Under the pieces are notes generated by a model. That model was given only the letters and a program-made list of their open reading frames with translations. It was not told the origin of the DNA and did not search any database. The position numbers and the translations under genes are program-made. Source: Fructobacillus cardui (GTDB taxonomy: Bacteria; Bacillota; Bacilli; Lactobacillales; Lactobacillaceae). From it: 64,000 nucleotides of DNA. This document shows, piece by piece, positions 41,335-49,879 of this stretch. Each line of letters begins with the position of its first letter. Position 1 is the first letter of the stretch. The stretch is from the NCBI RefSeq assembly GCF_023218935.1, contig NZ_JAJIAL010000008.1, one strand, 5' to 3'.

Positions 41335-41787
41335 TTAGCCCTCGCTAACGTGCACTCGGAGGTCGGCCATCACATCGCGGTGCAACTTAACAGGAACTGT
41401 GGTGAAGCCCATTGCGTGAATTGGCTGATTTAAGAGTAGCTTCCGCTTATCGATTTTGACCTTGTATTGGTCAGACAAAGCAGCCACGATTTGCTTCGTT
41501 GAAACAGCTCCAAAGAGACGACCATCCGTACCGGCCTTTCCCTTGATTTCGATCACTGTCTTTTCGTTTTCTAGCTTTTCCTTCAACTGCTTGGCTTCAG
41601 CCAATTCTTCAGCCGCCAACTTTTCTTCGGCCTTCTGCCGACCCTTGACTGCCCCGAGGTTTTTCCCAGTTGCTGGTTCTGCTTTTTTATTCTTGATTAA
41701 GAAGTTGTTGGCGTAACCATCCGGAACGTCCTTCACTTCGCCCTTCTTACCGCGACCCTTAACATCTTCCAAAAATACAACTTTCAT
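41335..41787 (-). CDS. rplI: 50S ribosomal protein L9
   Basis: Ribosomal protein at the L1 stalk base. The start at 41787 (MKVVFLEDVKG) follows GAAGGAGG and gives 150 residues, the usual length. The N-terminal domain has GRGKKGEVKDVPDGYANNFLI, here quoted in part as GEVKDVPDGYANNFLI, then a long connecting helix rich in Lys, Glu and Ala, and the C-terminal domain LFGAVSTKQIVAAL. A frame extending upstream to 41823 lacks a site. It is co-transcribed with dnaB and lies 84 bases after gdpP. Confidence 0.96.
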   Translation of the reverse strand: MKVVFLEDVKGRGKKGEVKDVPDGYANNFLIKNKKAEPATGKNLGAVKGRQKAEEKLAAEELAEAKQLKEKLENEKTVIEIKGKAGTDGRLFGAVSTKQIVAALSDQYKVKIDKRKLLLNQPIHAMGFTTVPVKLHRDVMADLRVHVSEG

Positions 41788-41870
41788 CTTCGCCTCCTTC
41801 TGGGCTTGTTCATCACGAGCCAAATACTTTGTTTTATCTTACTGATTTTATGACAACATTGTCAAAAGTT

Positions 41871-43904
41871 TTATTCAGCTTCTTCCGCTTCTTGACTGGC
41901 AATTGCTTGCAAAAGCCGGTCAGCAGCCTCGTCTGTCGTCACGTCAGACATTTGCGTGGCCGCATTGGACAAATGGCCGCCACCACCAAGGTCTTCCATA
42001 ATTGTTTGCACGTTGAAATCGCCGTTTGACCGGGCTGAAATCCCAACCCGACCGTCATCACGCTTTGTGAGCACAAAGGAAGCCTTGACGCCCTCAACCT
42101 GAAGCAGTTCATCGGCTGCCTGGGCCGCAATCACGCTTTGGTAGACGGTATCGTTATCGCCAACCGCAATCGCTGAATGATTGTTAATCTCAGCTAAGTG
42201 AATCAATTCGGCACGGGCCTTAAAGTCCGAGAACTTTTCCTTTAAGAAGGACTGGAGTAACTCATTATCGGCGCCATTGGCCCGCAAATACGAAGCCGCA
42301 TCAAAGGTTCTTGATCCCGTCCGCAAAACAAAGTTTTTCGTATCAACTTGAATCCCGCCAAGCATGGCAGTGGCTTCGAGTCCGGTAATTGGTGCACCCT
42401 TTTGGTTCTGGTACTGCAACAATTCCGTTACCAACTCTGACGTTGATGAAGCATATGGTTCGATATAAGTCAGCATTGGCTTATCCGGCAGGCCATTTTC
42501 AGCCAAACGGTGGTGATCAATAACCACAACCCGATCCTTCAAGTCCCTCAACAAATCAGGTGCGCCATCCAAGGCCTCCTTGGCATGGTCAACCAAAATC
42601 AGCAATGACTTCTCCGTTGCTAAATCAAGCGCCTCTTTTTCGCTAATAATCGAAGCACCGAGGTCAACACCAGGCTCCCCCTCGCCCATCTGATCTGCTC
42701 GGACGGTCGCCAAGAGCGATTGGATATCTGAAAAAATTTCGTCCTCATTAACAACCACAAAGGCCTTCTTGCCCCGTGTTTGACTAAAGCGCCATAGTCC
42801 CATTGCCGAACCAACGGCATCCATATCTGGCCTCTGATGGCCGACCACAAAGACTTGGTCGGATTGATCCATCAATTCGGCAATGGTTTGTGAAATCACC
42901 CGGGCCCGGACACGCGTCCGCTTTTCCATCGGATTCGTTGTTCCACCATAGAAGCGGGCTGGCATGTCTTCTGCCTTCACAACCACTTGATCACCACCAC
43001 GACCCAATGCCAAGTCCAAGTTCGTTTGCGCTAATTGAACCAAAGAATTGATGTCCTGTTCCCCATAGGCGATTCCCATCGAAAGCGTCAGGGGTGAATT
43101 CTGCTGGGCCGTTGCTTCACGGACAGTCTTAACCACCGAGAATTTCTCGTCTTCGGCCTTAGCCAAGTCACGTTGGTAACCCATCAAGAGGTAAGTTACT
43201 GGTGACAAACGGCGGACGTACAAATGGTACTTTTTAGCCCAATCCGTCAACTGTCCAGTCACATAAGTCCGCAACTTCGACGTCTCAGAATCAGGCATTC
43301 CTTCTGTCACTTCTTCATAGTTATCAACCGAAACCAATCCGGTGACCAGCCTGTGATCAGCTAAGTCGCGGTTTAAGGCTTCATTTTGGCTCACATCTAA
43401 GAGGTAAATAACGCCCAACTGTTCCTGATAAGCCATATCAAAGGATCGGTCAAGCCAGGAGAAACGGTTAACCTTATCATCGGCATAATTTTTCACAGCA
43501 AAGGCTAGGTCCCCATCTGCCTCCGACAGGCTTTCGCCAATTAAGTCTTGGTCAGCCAATAAGTTTTGGAGGTAGGGATTCACCCAGACAATCCGGTCCC
43601 CTTTACCCAAAAGAATAATCCCCATTGGCATTTCTAAAATGGCCTCTTGTTGGCCTAATTTAACGCGGTAGGTCAACTCCTCTAAGTAGGACTCATTTGA
43701 TTGACCTGCCTGGATTAATCCTTTGAGCATGGTAGCAAAAAAAGCCACCAAGAGCACAAGCCAAACTAACCCTAAGATCCAACTAGTCAAAAGTGCCAAA
43801 ATCAAAGAAACAAAGGCCACAATAAACATGCCAATCGTTCCTGTCATAAAGGTTTTATTTTGTTGAAAGCGGGACAACACCCGCAGCTTCGAAAATGTTT
43901 TCAT
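41871..43904 (-). CDS. gdpP: Cyclic-di-AMP phosphodiesterase GdpP
   Basis: Membrane DHH-DHHA1 phosphodiesterase that degrades c-di-AMP and so controls potassium and osmolyte uptake. The 677-residue protein has two N-terminal helices (residues 20-65), a PAS domain (IILLGKGDRIVWVNPYL), a degenerate GGDEF domain (LSMGIAYGEQDINSL, with LALGRGGDQVVVK), the DHH domain (VGHQRPDMDAVGSAMGL; VVIDHHRLAENG) and DHHA1 with GGGGHLSNAATQ at the end. The metal-binding DHH residues are intact. The start has GAGG. A promoter-like TAAAAT lies upstream. It precedes rplI-dnaB. Confidence 0.95.
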   Translation of the reverse strand: MKTFSKLRVLSRFQQNKTFMTGTIGMFIVAFVSLILALLTSWILGLVWLVLLVAFFATMLKGLIQAGQSNESYLEELTYRVKLGQQEAILEMPMGIILLGKGDRIVWVNPYLQNLLADQDLIGESLSEADGDLAFAVKNYADDKVNRFSWLDRSFDMAYQEQLGVIYLLDVSQNEALNRDLADHRLVTGLVSVDNYEEVTEGMPDSETSKLRTYVTGQLTDWAKKYHLYVRRLSPVTYLLMGYQRDLAKAEDEKFSVVKTVREATAQQNSPLTLSMGIAYGEQDINSLVQLAQTNLDLALGRGGDQVVVKAEDMPARFYGGTTNPMEKRTRVRARVISQTIAELMDQSDQVFVVGHQRPDMDAVGSAMGLWRFSQTRGKKAFVVVNEDEIFSDIQSLLATVRADQMGEGEPGVDLGASIISEKEALDLATEKSLLILVDHAKEALDGAPDLLRDLKDRVVVIDHHRLAENGLPDKPMLTYIEPYASSTSELVTELLQYQNQKGAPITGLEATAMLGGIQVDTKNFVLRTGSRTFDAASYLRANGADNELLQSFLKEKFSDFKARAELIHLAEINNHSAIAVGDNDTVYQSVIAAQAADELLQVEGVKASFVLTKRDDGRVGISARSNGDFNVQTIMEDLGGGGHLSNAATQMSDVTTDEAADRLLQAIASQEAEEAE

Positions 43905-43999
43905 GAAGGCCTCAACTATTCTTTGCTTACATACTTACCTAACATTTTACCATACGAACAAAAGACTGTTGAAAAGTAAGCTAACCAGATAACCAAAAG

Positions 44000-44080
44000 A
44001 AAAAAGTCAGACCGACTCTGGCATATACCGCAAAAGTGATAATCCTTTTTGAGCATACGACCATCAAAGGGCTGACTTTT
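44000..44080 (-). ncRNA. Candidate small RNA or second terminator after rpsR
   Basis: On the minus strand AAAAGTCAG (44080 side) pairs with CTGACTTTTTT (44000 side) around about 60 bases that contain a small AAAAG/CTTTT hairpin. It follows the rpsR terminator directly, so a terminator for that gene is not needed here. No known RNA family was recognised. Confidence 0.35.
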
Positions 44081-44084
44081 AGAA

Positions 44085-44114
44085 CAAAAAAACCAAGACA
44101 ATTGTCTTGGTTTT
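44085..44114 (-). terminator. Terminator of rpsF-ssb-rpsR
   Basis: AAAACCAAGACAATTGTCTTGGTTTT, a perfect palindrome with T run, 10 bases after the rpsR stop. The symmetric flanks allow use from both sides. Confidence 0.92.
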
Positions 44115-44123
44115 CCTTGCACA

Positions 44124-44387
44124 TTAGTCTTCAGTGACGAATGGCAACAAGGCCATGATACGAGCACGCTTGATAGCGGCCGTAACCTTGCGTTGGTTCT
44201 TTGCTGAAGTTCCAGTCACACGACGTGGCAAAATCTTACCGCGTTCTGAGATGAAACGTTCCAACAATTCTGTATCCTTGTAATCCACGTATTCGATGTG
44301 GTTGGCTGCAATAAAGTCAACCTTACGACGACGGCGTGGTCCACCTTGTGGGCGACGACGTTGTGGACGTGCGTTTTGTTCAGGCAT
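44124..44387 (-). CDS. rpsR: 30S ribosomal protein S18
   Basis: Primary small-subunit protein that binds beside S6. The 87-residue sequence has a basic N-terminal extension (RPQRRRPQGGPRRRRKVDF) and the family core ANHIEYVDYKDTELLERFIS, RGKILPRRVTGTSAKNQRKV and IKRARIMALLPFV. No zinc-binding Cys residues are present, so it is the C-minus form. GAAAGGAG precedes the ATG. Last gene of rpsF-ssb-rpsR. Confidence 0.97.
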   Translation of the reverse strand: MPEQNARPQRRRPQGGPRRRRKVDFIAANHIEYVDYKDTELLERFISERGKILPRRVTGTSAKNQRKVTAAIKRARIMALLPFVTED

Positions 44388-44417
44388 AATCTGTCTCCTT
44401 TCAAATGAAATGTAAAG

Positions 44418-44954
44418 TTAAAATGGTAGGTCATCATCAGAAATATCAATTTCTGAATTATTATTGGCCGCAAAGGGATTTGCCCCCTGCTGGTTACCAC
44501 TTTGTTGGTTGTTATTTTGATTTGCGGATGCAAATGGATCAGCGTTATCAAAGTCCTGGCTATTGCCAGAGAAGTCTTGGTCTTGGCCTTGGCCTTGACC
44601 AGACCCATTTTGGGCCCGACGGCGTTCACTTTCAACCTTTGATTCAAGTAGTGAGAAGTTATCAACGACAACTTCTGTTACATAAACACGTTGCCCGGCA
44701 TTATTTTCATAATTACGCGTTTGCAACCGACCTTCGATTGCCACCAAAGCCCCTTTACCAGTAAAGTTGGCAAAGTTTTCAGCTGATTTTCGCCAGATAA
44801 CGGCGTTGATAAAATCAGCTTCACGGTCTCCATTAGCATTGGTAAAGTTCCGATTCACGGCAAGTGAAAAGGAGCCAACCGCTACACCAGATTGGGTATA
44901 GCGCAATTCCACGTCACGGGTTAACCGTCCAATTAAAACAACTCGATTAATCAT
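44418..44954 (-). CDS. ssb: Single-stranded DNA-binding protein
   Basis: Essential tetrameric SSB, 178 residues. Residues 1-110 form the OB fold (MINRVVLIGRLTRDVELRYT; FINAVIWRKSAENFANFTGKG; LVAIEGRLQTRNYEN). Residues 112-170 are a low-complexity linker rich in Gln, Asn and Gly. The end SEIDISDDDLPF is the acidic C-terminal tip that binds partner proteins such as RecO, RecG and PriA. Start with AAAGGACC upstream. Two CTGATTTT octamers in opposite directions lie in the gene (44783, 44811). Confidence 0.97.
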   Translation of the reverse strand: MINRVVLIGRLTRDVELRYTQSGVAVGSFSLAVNRNFTNANGDREADFINAVIWRKSAENFANFTGKGALVAIEGRLQTRNYENNAGQRVYVTEVVVDNFSLLESKVESERRRAQNGSGQGQGQDQDFSGNSQDFDNADPFASANQNNNQQSGNQQGANPFAANNNSEIDISDDDLPF

Positions 44955-44985
44955 CTTTTAGGTCCTTTCCCGGTGGAATTGTGTC

Positions 44986-45282
44986 TTATTCAGCGTCGCG
45001 CCTGACGATCATTTGACGCAAGATGTCAGATGAAATCTTAGCCAAACGGTCAAATTCAGTTACTGCTTCGTCTGATGCAGCGTTGAAGTTGACGACGTGG
45101 TAAGTACCTTCACGGTAACCAGCGATTTCGTAAGCGAAACGACGGTTAGACCAGTCAGCTGACTTGATAATTTCCGCACCGTTGTCAGCCAAGATCTTGT
45201 CAAAGCGTTCAACGAGCGCCTTTTTTGCATTTGCTTCCATGTCAGGGCGAATAATGTATGTTAATTCGTATGCTGTAGCCAT
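44986..45282 (-). CDS. rpsF: 30S ribosomal protein S6
   Basis: Small-subunit protein that binds with S18. The start at 45282 (MATAYELTYIIRP) follows AAAGGAGG and gives 98 residues. Motifs: ELTYIIRPDMEANAKKALVE and the C-terminal half with FAYEIAGYREGTYHVVNF. The upstream frame to 45357 runs through the leader and is not translated. The leader contains two hairpins (see separate entry) that could be the S6-S18 autoregulatory element. Promoter TTGCAA-17-TATAGT. Confidence 0.97.
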   Translation of the reverse strand: MATAYELTYIIRPDMEANAKKALVERFDKILADNGAEIIKSADWSNRRFAYEIAGYREGTYHVVNFNAASDEAVTEFDRLAKISSDILRQMIVRRDAE

Positions 45283-45307
45283 GTATTTTTCCTCCTTTTG
45301 GTCTCTG

Positions 45308-45349
45308 GCAGCCAAACGGCTGCAAGGAGTGCGTGCATTCTTTGCACTC
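45308..45349 (-). promoter_or_regulatory. Possible S6-S18 autoregulatory leader
   Basis: Two adjacent hairpins in the rpsF leader: GAGTGC...GCACTC (45327-45349) and GCAGCC-GTTT-GGCTGC (45308-45323), the second containing a CCG near the loop, immediately before the Shine-Dalgarno region. Firmicutes rpsF leaders are known to bind S6-S18 through a CCG-bearing hairpin; the match here is only suggestive. Confidence 0.4.
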
Positions 45350-45359
45350 ACATCCATTT

Positions 45360-45388
45360 ACTATACTAAATCAGGCGTCTTTTTGCAA
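45360..45388 (-). promoter_or_regulatory. rpsF promoter
   Basis: Minus-strand TTGCAA (45383-45388) and TATAGT (45360-45365) at 17-base spacing. Confidence 0.8.
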
Positions 45389-45423
45389 GCACAACATCGT
45401 TTTCCACCGTTAGCTAATTAGAC

Positions 45424-45461
45424 GAAAGGAGTCGGCCATTTCTGACCGACTCCTGATTTTT
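45424..45461. terminator. Hairpin between nhaC and rpsF
   Basis: GGAGTCGG and CCGACTCC form an 8-bp stem. The better T run lies on the plus strand (CTGATTTTTT), although nhaC is on the minus strand, so use as the nhaC terminator would be weak. Confidence 0.6.
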
Positions 45462-45478
45462 TATATCGAGTAAATAAC

Positions 45479-46852
45479 TTATTTGGCCACTTCGTCTTGG
45501 GAAGCCTGACGCAATCCGATTCCGGTCAAAGCCGAAAGCAATGAAAAGACAGGTGAGAACAAGGCTAAGAAGGTAAAGGGCACGAAGGACAAGACTGGCA
45601 CGTGAAGCGTCTGGCTTGCAAAGGCCCCGGCAACGCCCCATGGGACCAGGTAGTTAGCAATCGCTCCCGAATCTTCCATAGCCCGCGACAACGCTAATGG
45701 TGACAAACCAAAGCGCTTATAGTCTTCCTTAAAAATTTGTCCAGGCAACATCACTGAAAGGTACTGTTCACCCACTAAGAAGTTCGTAGCAATCCCCGTC
45801 AACAAGGTTGCAAAGACGATGGACTTCTGACTCTTCAGGTACGAAACAATTGGGTTCATCACTGCTCGTAAAATACCAAGGTTTGATAAGAGACCACCCA
45901 GGGCCAAGGCCAACATGATCAACATGATGGTTTCCATCATCGCCGTCATCCCACCACGGTCCAACAAGGCGACCAGCGTCGCATTCGTTGATGGCGTCTT
46001 GTAACCGTTAACCACCAAGTTCGCCCAGGCCTTCAAAGAGTGTCCGGACAACAAGTAATAAGCCGTGTTGACCACCACATTAATCAACAATGATGGAATC
46101 GCCGGAATCTTAGCCAAGGCCGAAATTAGAATCAAGGCAATTGGCACGATCGTCCACCAGGTTGGCTGAATCAACTGCGTGACCGCTACCGTCTTGACGC
46201 TAACCCCACCTGTATGGTGGGCCGAAAAGCCAAAGACAAAGGCTAAAATCAGCGTAACTACCATGGCCGGCAAGGTTGTCCACATCAAGTTTTTCAAGTG
46301 AGCAAAGAGATCAGTACCAGAAACGGCGGCCGCCAAATTAGTCGAGTCTGCCAATGGTGAGCTCTTATCCCCGAAGATAGCACCGGAAATAATCATCCCC
46401 GCTACCAAGGCTGGGTTAAAGCCAAGGGTTGTTCCAACACCCATCAGGGCCACCCCGACCGTTGACATCGTCGTAAAGGCAGAACCAATCATCGTTCCAA
46501 CCAACGCAGAGGTTAACAGCGCCGTTGGCAAGAACCAAGCTGGGTTAATCAGCTTAAAGCCCAACCAAATCATGGTTGGAATCACGCCCGTCCCCAACCA
46601 AAGGGCAATCATTGAGCCAATCAGCAAGAACAAGAACAAAGGCGCAATCCCGGCCTCAATTCCCTTAATCAAGGCCGCCTGCGCGTCCTGAAAAGTGACA
46701 CCCGCGAGACGCATCACCAAGATAATCCAAGCAATGGCGACCAACAAGGGTGCAATTGGCGCAAGACCAAGGCCAATAATGCCCCCAGCCAAAATAAAAA
46801 TGACACCGGCCAGAAGGCCAACTGCCAATTTACGGTTTACTTCACGTTGCAT
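45479..46852 (-). CDS. nhaC: Na+/H+ antiporter NhaC
   Basis: A 457-residue integral membrane antiporter with about eleven helices. Family features include the early GIEAGIAPLFLFLLIGSMIA and the conserved GSAFTTMSTVGVALMGVG and SGAIFGDKSSPLADSTNLAAA (quoted in part: GDKSSPLADSTNLAA), which contain the polar and acidic residues thought to carry ions. It would export sodium (or malate/lactate-linked sodium in related MleN proteins). Its start lies 6 bases after the stop of the MFS gene, so the two are one operon. The ribosome site is inside the end of that gene. Confidence 0.9.
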   Translation of the reverse strand: MQREVNRKLAVGLLAGVIFILAGGIIGLGLAPIAPLLVAIAWIILVMRLAGVTFQDAQAALIKGIEAGIAPLFLFLLIGSMIALWLGTGVIPTMIWLGFKLINPAWFLPTALLTSALVGTMIGSAFTTMSTVGVALMGVGTTLGFNPALVAGMIISGAIFGDKSSPLADSTNLAAAVSGTDLFAHLKNLMWTTLPAMVVTLILAFVFGFSAHHTGGVSVKTVAVTQLIQPTWWTIVPIALILISALAKIPAIPSLLINVVVNTAYYLLSGHSLKAWANLVVNGYKTPSTNATLVALLDRGGMTAMMETIMLIMLALALGGLLSNLGILRAVMNPIVSYLKSQKSIVFATLLTGIATNFLVGEQYLSVMLPGQIFKEDYKRFGLSPLALSRAMEDSGAIANYLVPWGVAGAFASQTLHVPVLSFVPFTFLALFSPVFSLLSALTGIGLRQASQDEVAK

Positions 46853-46858
46853 AAAAAA

Positions 46859-48085
46859 CTATTCCTTCTTTTTTCGGGCCACAATCAACAGACCCACATT
46901 TGCCACAATCATGGCGATAAATACGGAGAAGAACAGCGGGTTAAACCAACCATGGTCCAACATAATGCCTCCATAAAGAGGCCCAACCATTCGTCCAAGT
47001 GAAATCATAATGCTGACAAAGCCTTGTGCCTGACCAGAAACTTCCTTCGGCGTTAACTGGGCAACCCAGGCTGGAACCTGTGGTGAAGCTAGCATTTCAC
47101 CCAAAGTCAGTAGCTCAAAGACCAAAACGATTTGCCAGAATTGGTTCACGAACAGCATTAAAATAAATGATGAGGCAAAGACAAAGCCACCCGTAATTAC
47201 TGAGAGGCGATACGGATGCTTGTTTGCCCAAGTTGAAATTATCTTTTGAAAAAGGATAATTGTCAAGCCATTTAAGACCCAGAGGTCTGCATAATGACGT
47301 GTTGAAATCCCAATCGAGCGCAGATGCGGGGCCATAACGGTCTCCCACAACATATAAGAAAGATAAATGACAAAGAGGAAGGCTGCCAAAAACCAGAGTA
47401 ACGGTGACATCTCAAACTTGGCGGGTTCCTTAACCGCTTCCTGATTACGCGTTAAGATTGGTTCTGCATGATCTTCGTGACTGATTTCTTCGGCCTGATC
47501 ATCATCCATGACTGGCGCAATGTCCGTATTGACATTAAAAATGCTGACCGCAATCCCTGTCAAAATCAGAAAAAGCGTCGCTGCCAAAAGCATTAACCAC
47601 TGGAAACCGTAGTCAAAAAGATAACCAACGGCTAAGGTCCCAATTACCACCCCAACATTGAGGACGATGTACATATTATTAAAAATAATTCGTGTGTTCT
47701 TGCCGGTGACAGTCGTTGCATAAGTATTAAGCAACGTGTTAACCGAACCAATCCCAAAGGAAGCTGTCATCATCAAAAAGGCAAAGACCGGCCAGCCATT
47801 ATAGAAAAACAAGGTCACCAAGGAGAAGAAGGCAATTAAGCTGGCCCCAATCAATGTTGGATACGGTCGCCAACGGTCAAATAGCTTACCGGCAATGTAG
47901 GCTCCTAAAATATTCATCAGGGAAGAAAACAAAATGACAACACCCGACATCGTCAAATCTTGTCCCAAAGAAACGGTCATGTGGAGGGTTGTGACGGGCC
48001 AAATCATGGCATTACCAGTATTGGCGAATAAATTGGCTGTTAAGAGCCAGCGTTCTGATAATTTTTTGCTTTGAATGACTTGCAT
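46859..48085 (-). CDS. MFS transporter, multidrug-efflux type
   Basis: A 408-residue major facilitator with 12 predicted helices and a charged central loop (DDDQAEEISHEDHAEPILTRNQ, near residues 195-215; quoted in part as DDDQAEEISHEDHAEP). The first loop YIAGKLFDRWRPYPT matches the MFS motif A (G-x-L-a-D-R-x-G-r-r). It resembles the YjbB/MdtG-type drug exporters found in Lactobacillales. Substrate not predictable. AAGGAGGGATT precedes the ATG. Forms an operon with nhaC. Its divergent promoter region shares two identical palindromes with zwf. Confidence 0.85.
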   Translation of the reverse strand: MQVIQSKKLSERWLLTANLFANTGNAMIWPVTTLHMTVSLGQDLTMSGVVILFSSLMNILGAYIAGKLFDRWRPYPTLIGASLIAFFSLVTLFFYNGWPVFAFLMMTASFGIGSVNTLLNTYATTVTGKNTRIIFNNMYIVLNVGVVIGTLAVGYLFDYGFQWLMLLAATLFLILTGIAVSIFNVNTDIAPVMDDDQAEEISHEDHAEPILTRNQEAVKEPAKFEMSPLLWFLAAFLFVIYLSYMLWETVMAPHLRSIGISTRHYADLWVLNGLTIILFQKIISTWANKHPYRLSVITGGFVFASSFILMLFVNQFWQIVLVFELLTLGEMLASPQVPAWVAQLTPKEVSGQAQGFVSIMISLGRMVGPLYGGIMLDHGWFNPLFFSVFIAMIVANVGLLIVARKKKE

Positions 48086-48165
48086 AATCCCTCCTTATTA
48101 TTACATTAGTATAACATGAATGTCCTTTCATACCCGCCTATTTGCCTTTTTTTGCCCTCAAAAAT

Positions 48166-48211
48166 GTAAGTGCTTACTTTTTTATTTAGAAAAAAATATG
48201 TAAGTGCTTAC
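48166..48211. promoter_or_regulatory. Two identical palindromic boxes between the MFS gene and zwf
   Basis: TGTAAGTGCTTACTT occurs at 48165 and 48199, 34 bp apart. The core GTAAG-TG-CTTAC is an inverted repeat. Exact duplication in a divergent intergenic region suggests a dimeric repressor of TetR or similar class. The region (48086-48322) holds no gene. Confidence 0.65.
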
Positions 48212-48282
48212 TTCTTTTTGGCTCTAAGGGTGAGAGTTTTTTTCAATTCTGACCTTTTTGTGATTTTTTTGCTCATTTCCGT

Positions 48283-48288
48283 TATAAT
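48283..48288 (+). promoter_or_regulatory. -10 box of zwf
   Basis: TATAAT at 48283, 35 bases before the ATG. TTGTGA at 48258 is a possible -35 at 19 bases and TGATTT at 48261 at 16 bases. Confidence 0.6.
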
Positions 48289-48322
48289 AATAGCGAACGC
48301 AAAATAGATAAAGGGGACTCTT

Positions 48323-49783
48323 ATGGTTGCAGAACTTAATACTTTAGTAACTTTCTTCGGCGCAACTGGTGATTTAGCCAAGCGCTTGCTTTACCCATCA
48401 GTCTTTAACTTATATAAAAAGGGCTACTTGGCAGAACACTTCGCCGTGGTTGGGACCGCTCGTCAGGACTTGACAGACGCTGAATTCCAAGACATGGTCA
48501 AGGAATCAATCTCAGCTGGTCAAGACGAAAAGCAGGTTGCTGATTTTATCGCCCACTTTTCTTACCGTGCATCTGACGTAACCGACGCTGCTGGCTACGT
48601 TGGTCTCAAGAAGGAAATCGAAAACGCCTCTAAAAAGTTTGGTGTTGTCGGCAACCGCATCTTCTACATGTCTGTTGCCCCCCGTTTCTTCGGAACAATT
48701 GCAAAGTTCTTGAAATCTGAAGGTCTTTTGGCCGACAAGGGCTACAACCGCATTATGATTGAAAAGCCTTTCGGTACTTCTTATGCGACAGCCGAGCAAC
48801 TCCAAAACGAATTAACAGAAGCCTTCAATGAAGACCAGGTTTACCGCATCGACCACTTCTTAGGTAAGGAAATGGTCTTGAACATTGCGCCATTGCGATT
48901 TGGTAACCCCCTGATTAACAATGCTTGGAACAAGGACTACATCAAGAACGTTCAAGTTACTTTGGCCGAAACATTGGGCGTTGAAGAACGCGCTGGTTAC
49001 TATGATACTGCCGGTGCCCTTTTGGACATGATCCAAAACCACACGATGCAAATTATCGGTTGGTTGGCCATGGAAGAACCAAAGGACTTCTCCGACGTTG
49101 CCATCCGTGACGCCAAGAACGCCGCCTTCTCTGCCCTTGAAATTTATGACGAAGCCGGGGTCAACCGCTACTTCGTTCGCGGACAATATGGTGCCGGCAA
49201 GACTGCTGGTCATATTGCCTACAACCAAGAACCAGACGTTCCAGCAGATTCAAAGACAAACACTTATATCGCTGGTGAATTGCACTTCAACACCCCTCGT
49301 TGGGAAGGTGTGCCATTCTACGTCCGTTCAGGAAAGCGTATGACTAAGAAGACAACTCGCATTGACGTTGTCTTCAAGGCTGGTGCCTTCTCATTTGGCT
49401 CTGCTCAAGAACCACAAGAAACTGTGCTTTCAATCGTGGTTTCACCAGACGAACAAATCACTTGGTCATTGAACGCCAAGGAAGTTTCTGATAACTTCAA
49501 CACTCAAATGATTAAATTGAACTGGGCACCCACAGCCGAACAAAAGGCTGTTACGCCAGCACCTTACGAACGGATGCTCCACGATGCCATGGACGGCAAC
49601 GGATCAAACTTTGCTGACTGGCACGGTGTTGCCACTGCCTGGAAGTTTACCGACGCCATCTCAGATGTCTACGCTGCCGACAAGGCACCGCTTGAAATCT
49701 ATGAATCTGACACCATGGGTCCACAAGCCGCTGATGACCTTTTGGCCAAGAACGGCGATGCCTGGGTTTTCCGTGGCGAATAA
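48323..49783 (+). CDS. zwf: Glucose-6-phosphate 1-dehydrogenase
   Basis: First enzyme of the oxidative route into the phosphoketolase pathway. The 486-residue protein closely follows the Leuconostoc enzyme: the coenzyme loop LVTFFGATGDLAKR (residues 8-21), the substrate site RIDHFLGKEMV with the catalytic His, and the C-terminal region WEGVPFYVRSGKRM. In Leuconostoc mesenteroides the enzyme uses both NAD and NADP; Arg at the end of GDLAKR is also present here, consistent with that dual use but not proof. AAAGGGG precedes the ATG. Codon choice is biased to TTC, AAC and GCC/GCT, suggesting high expression. Confidence 0.97.
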   Translation: MVAELNTLVTFFGATGDLAKRLLYPSVFNLYKKGYLAEHFAVVGTARQDLTDAEFQDMVKESISAGQDEKQVADFIAHFSYRASDVTDAAGYVGLKKEIENASKKFGVVGNRIFYMSVAPRFFGTIAKFLKSEGLLADKGYNRIMIEKPFGTSYATAEQLQNELTEAFNEDQVYRIDHFLGKEMVLNIAPLRFGNPLINNAWNKDYIKNVQVTLAETLGVEERAGYYDTAGALLDMIQNHTMQIIGWLAMEEPKDFSDVAIRDAKNAAFSALEIYDEAGVNRYFVRGQYGAGKTAGHIAYNQEPDVPADSKTNTYIAGELHFNTPRWEGVPFYVRSGKRMTKKTTRIDVVFKAGAFSFGSAQEPQETVLSIVVSPDEQITWSLNAKEVSDNFNTQMIKLNWAPTAEQKAVTPAPYERMLHDAMDGNGSNFADWHGVATAWKFTDAISDVYAADKAPLEIYESDTMGPQAADDLLAKNGDAWVFRGE

Positions 49784-49796
49784 GCTTTTCAAATTA

Positions 49797-49824
49797 AGAA
49801 AGTCCACTTCAGTGGGCTTTCTTC
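49797..49824 (+). terminator. Terminator of zwf
   Basis: AAGAAAGTCCACT and AGTGGGCTTTCTT around TC, followed by CTTG. 13 bases after the zwf stop. Confidence 0.8.
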
Positions 49825-49843
49825 TTGCACCAAAATCAGTTCA

Positions 49844-49878
49844 CAAAAAAAGCACTGACCTAAAGGCCAGTGCTTTTT
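49844..49878. terminator. Terminator of the HD-GNAT gene
   Basis: AAAAAGCACTGGCC and GGTCAGTGCTTTTTTT form a stem with T runs. It overlaps the last codons of the minus-strand HD-GNAT gene. Confidence 0.88.
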
Positions 49879-49879
49879 G

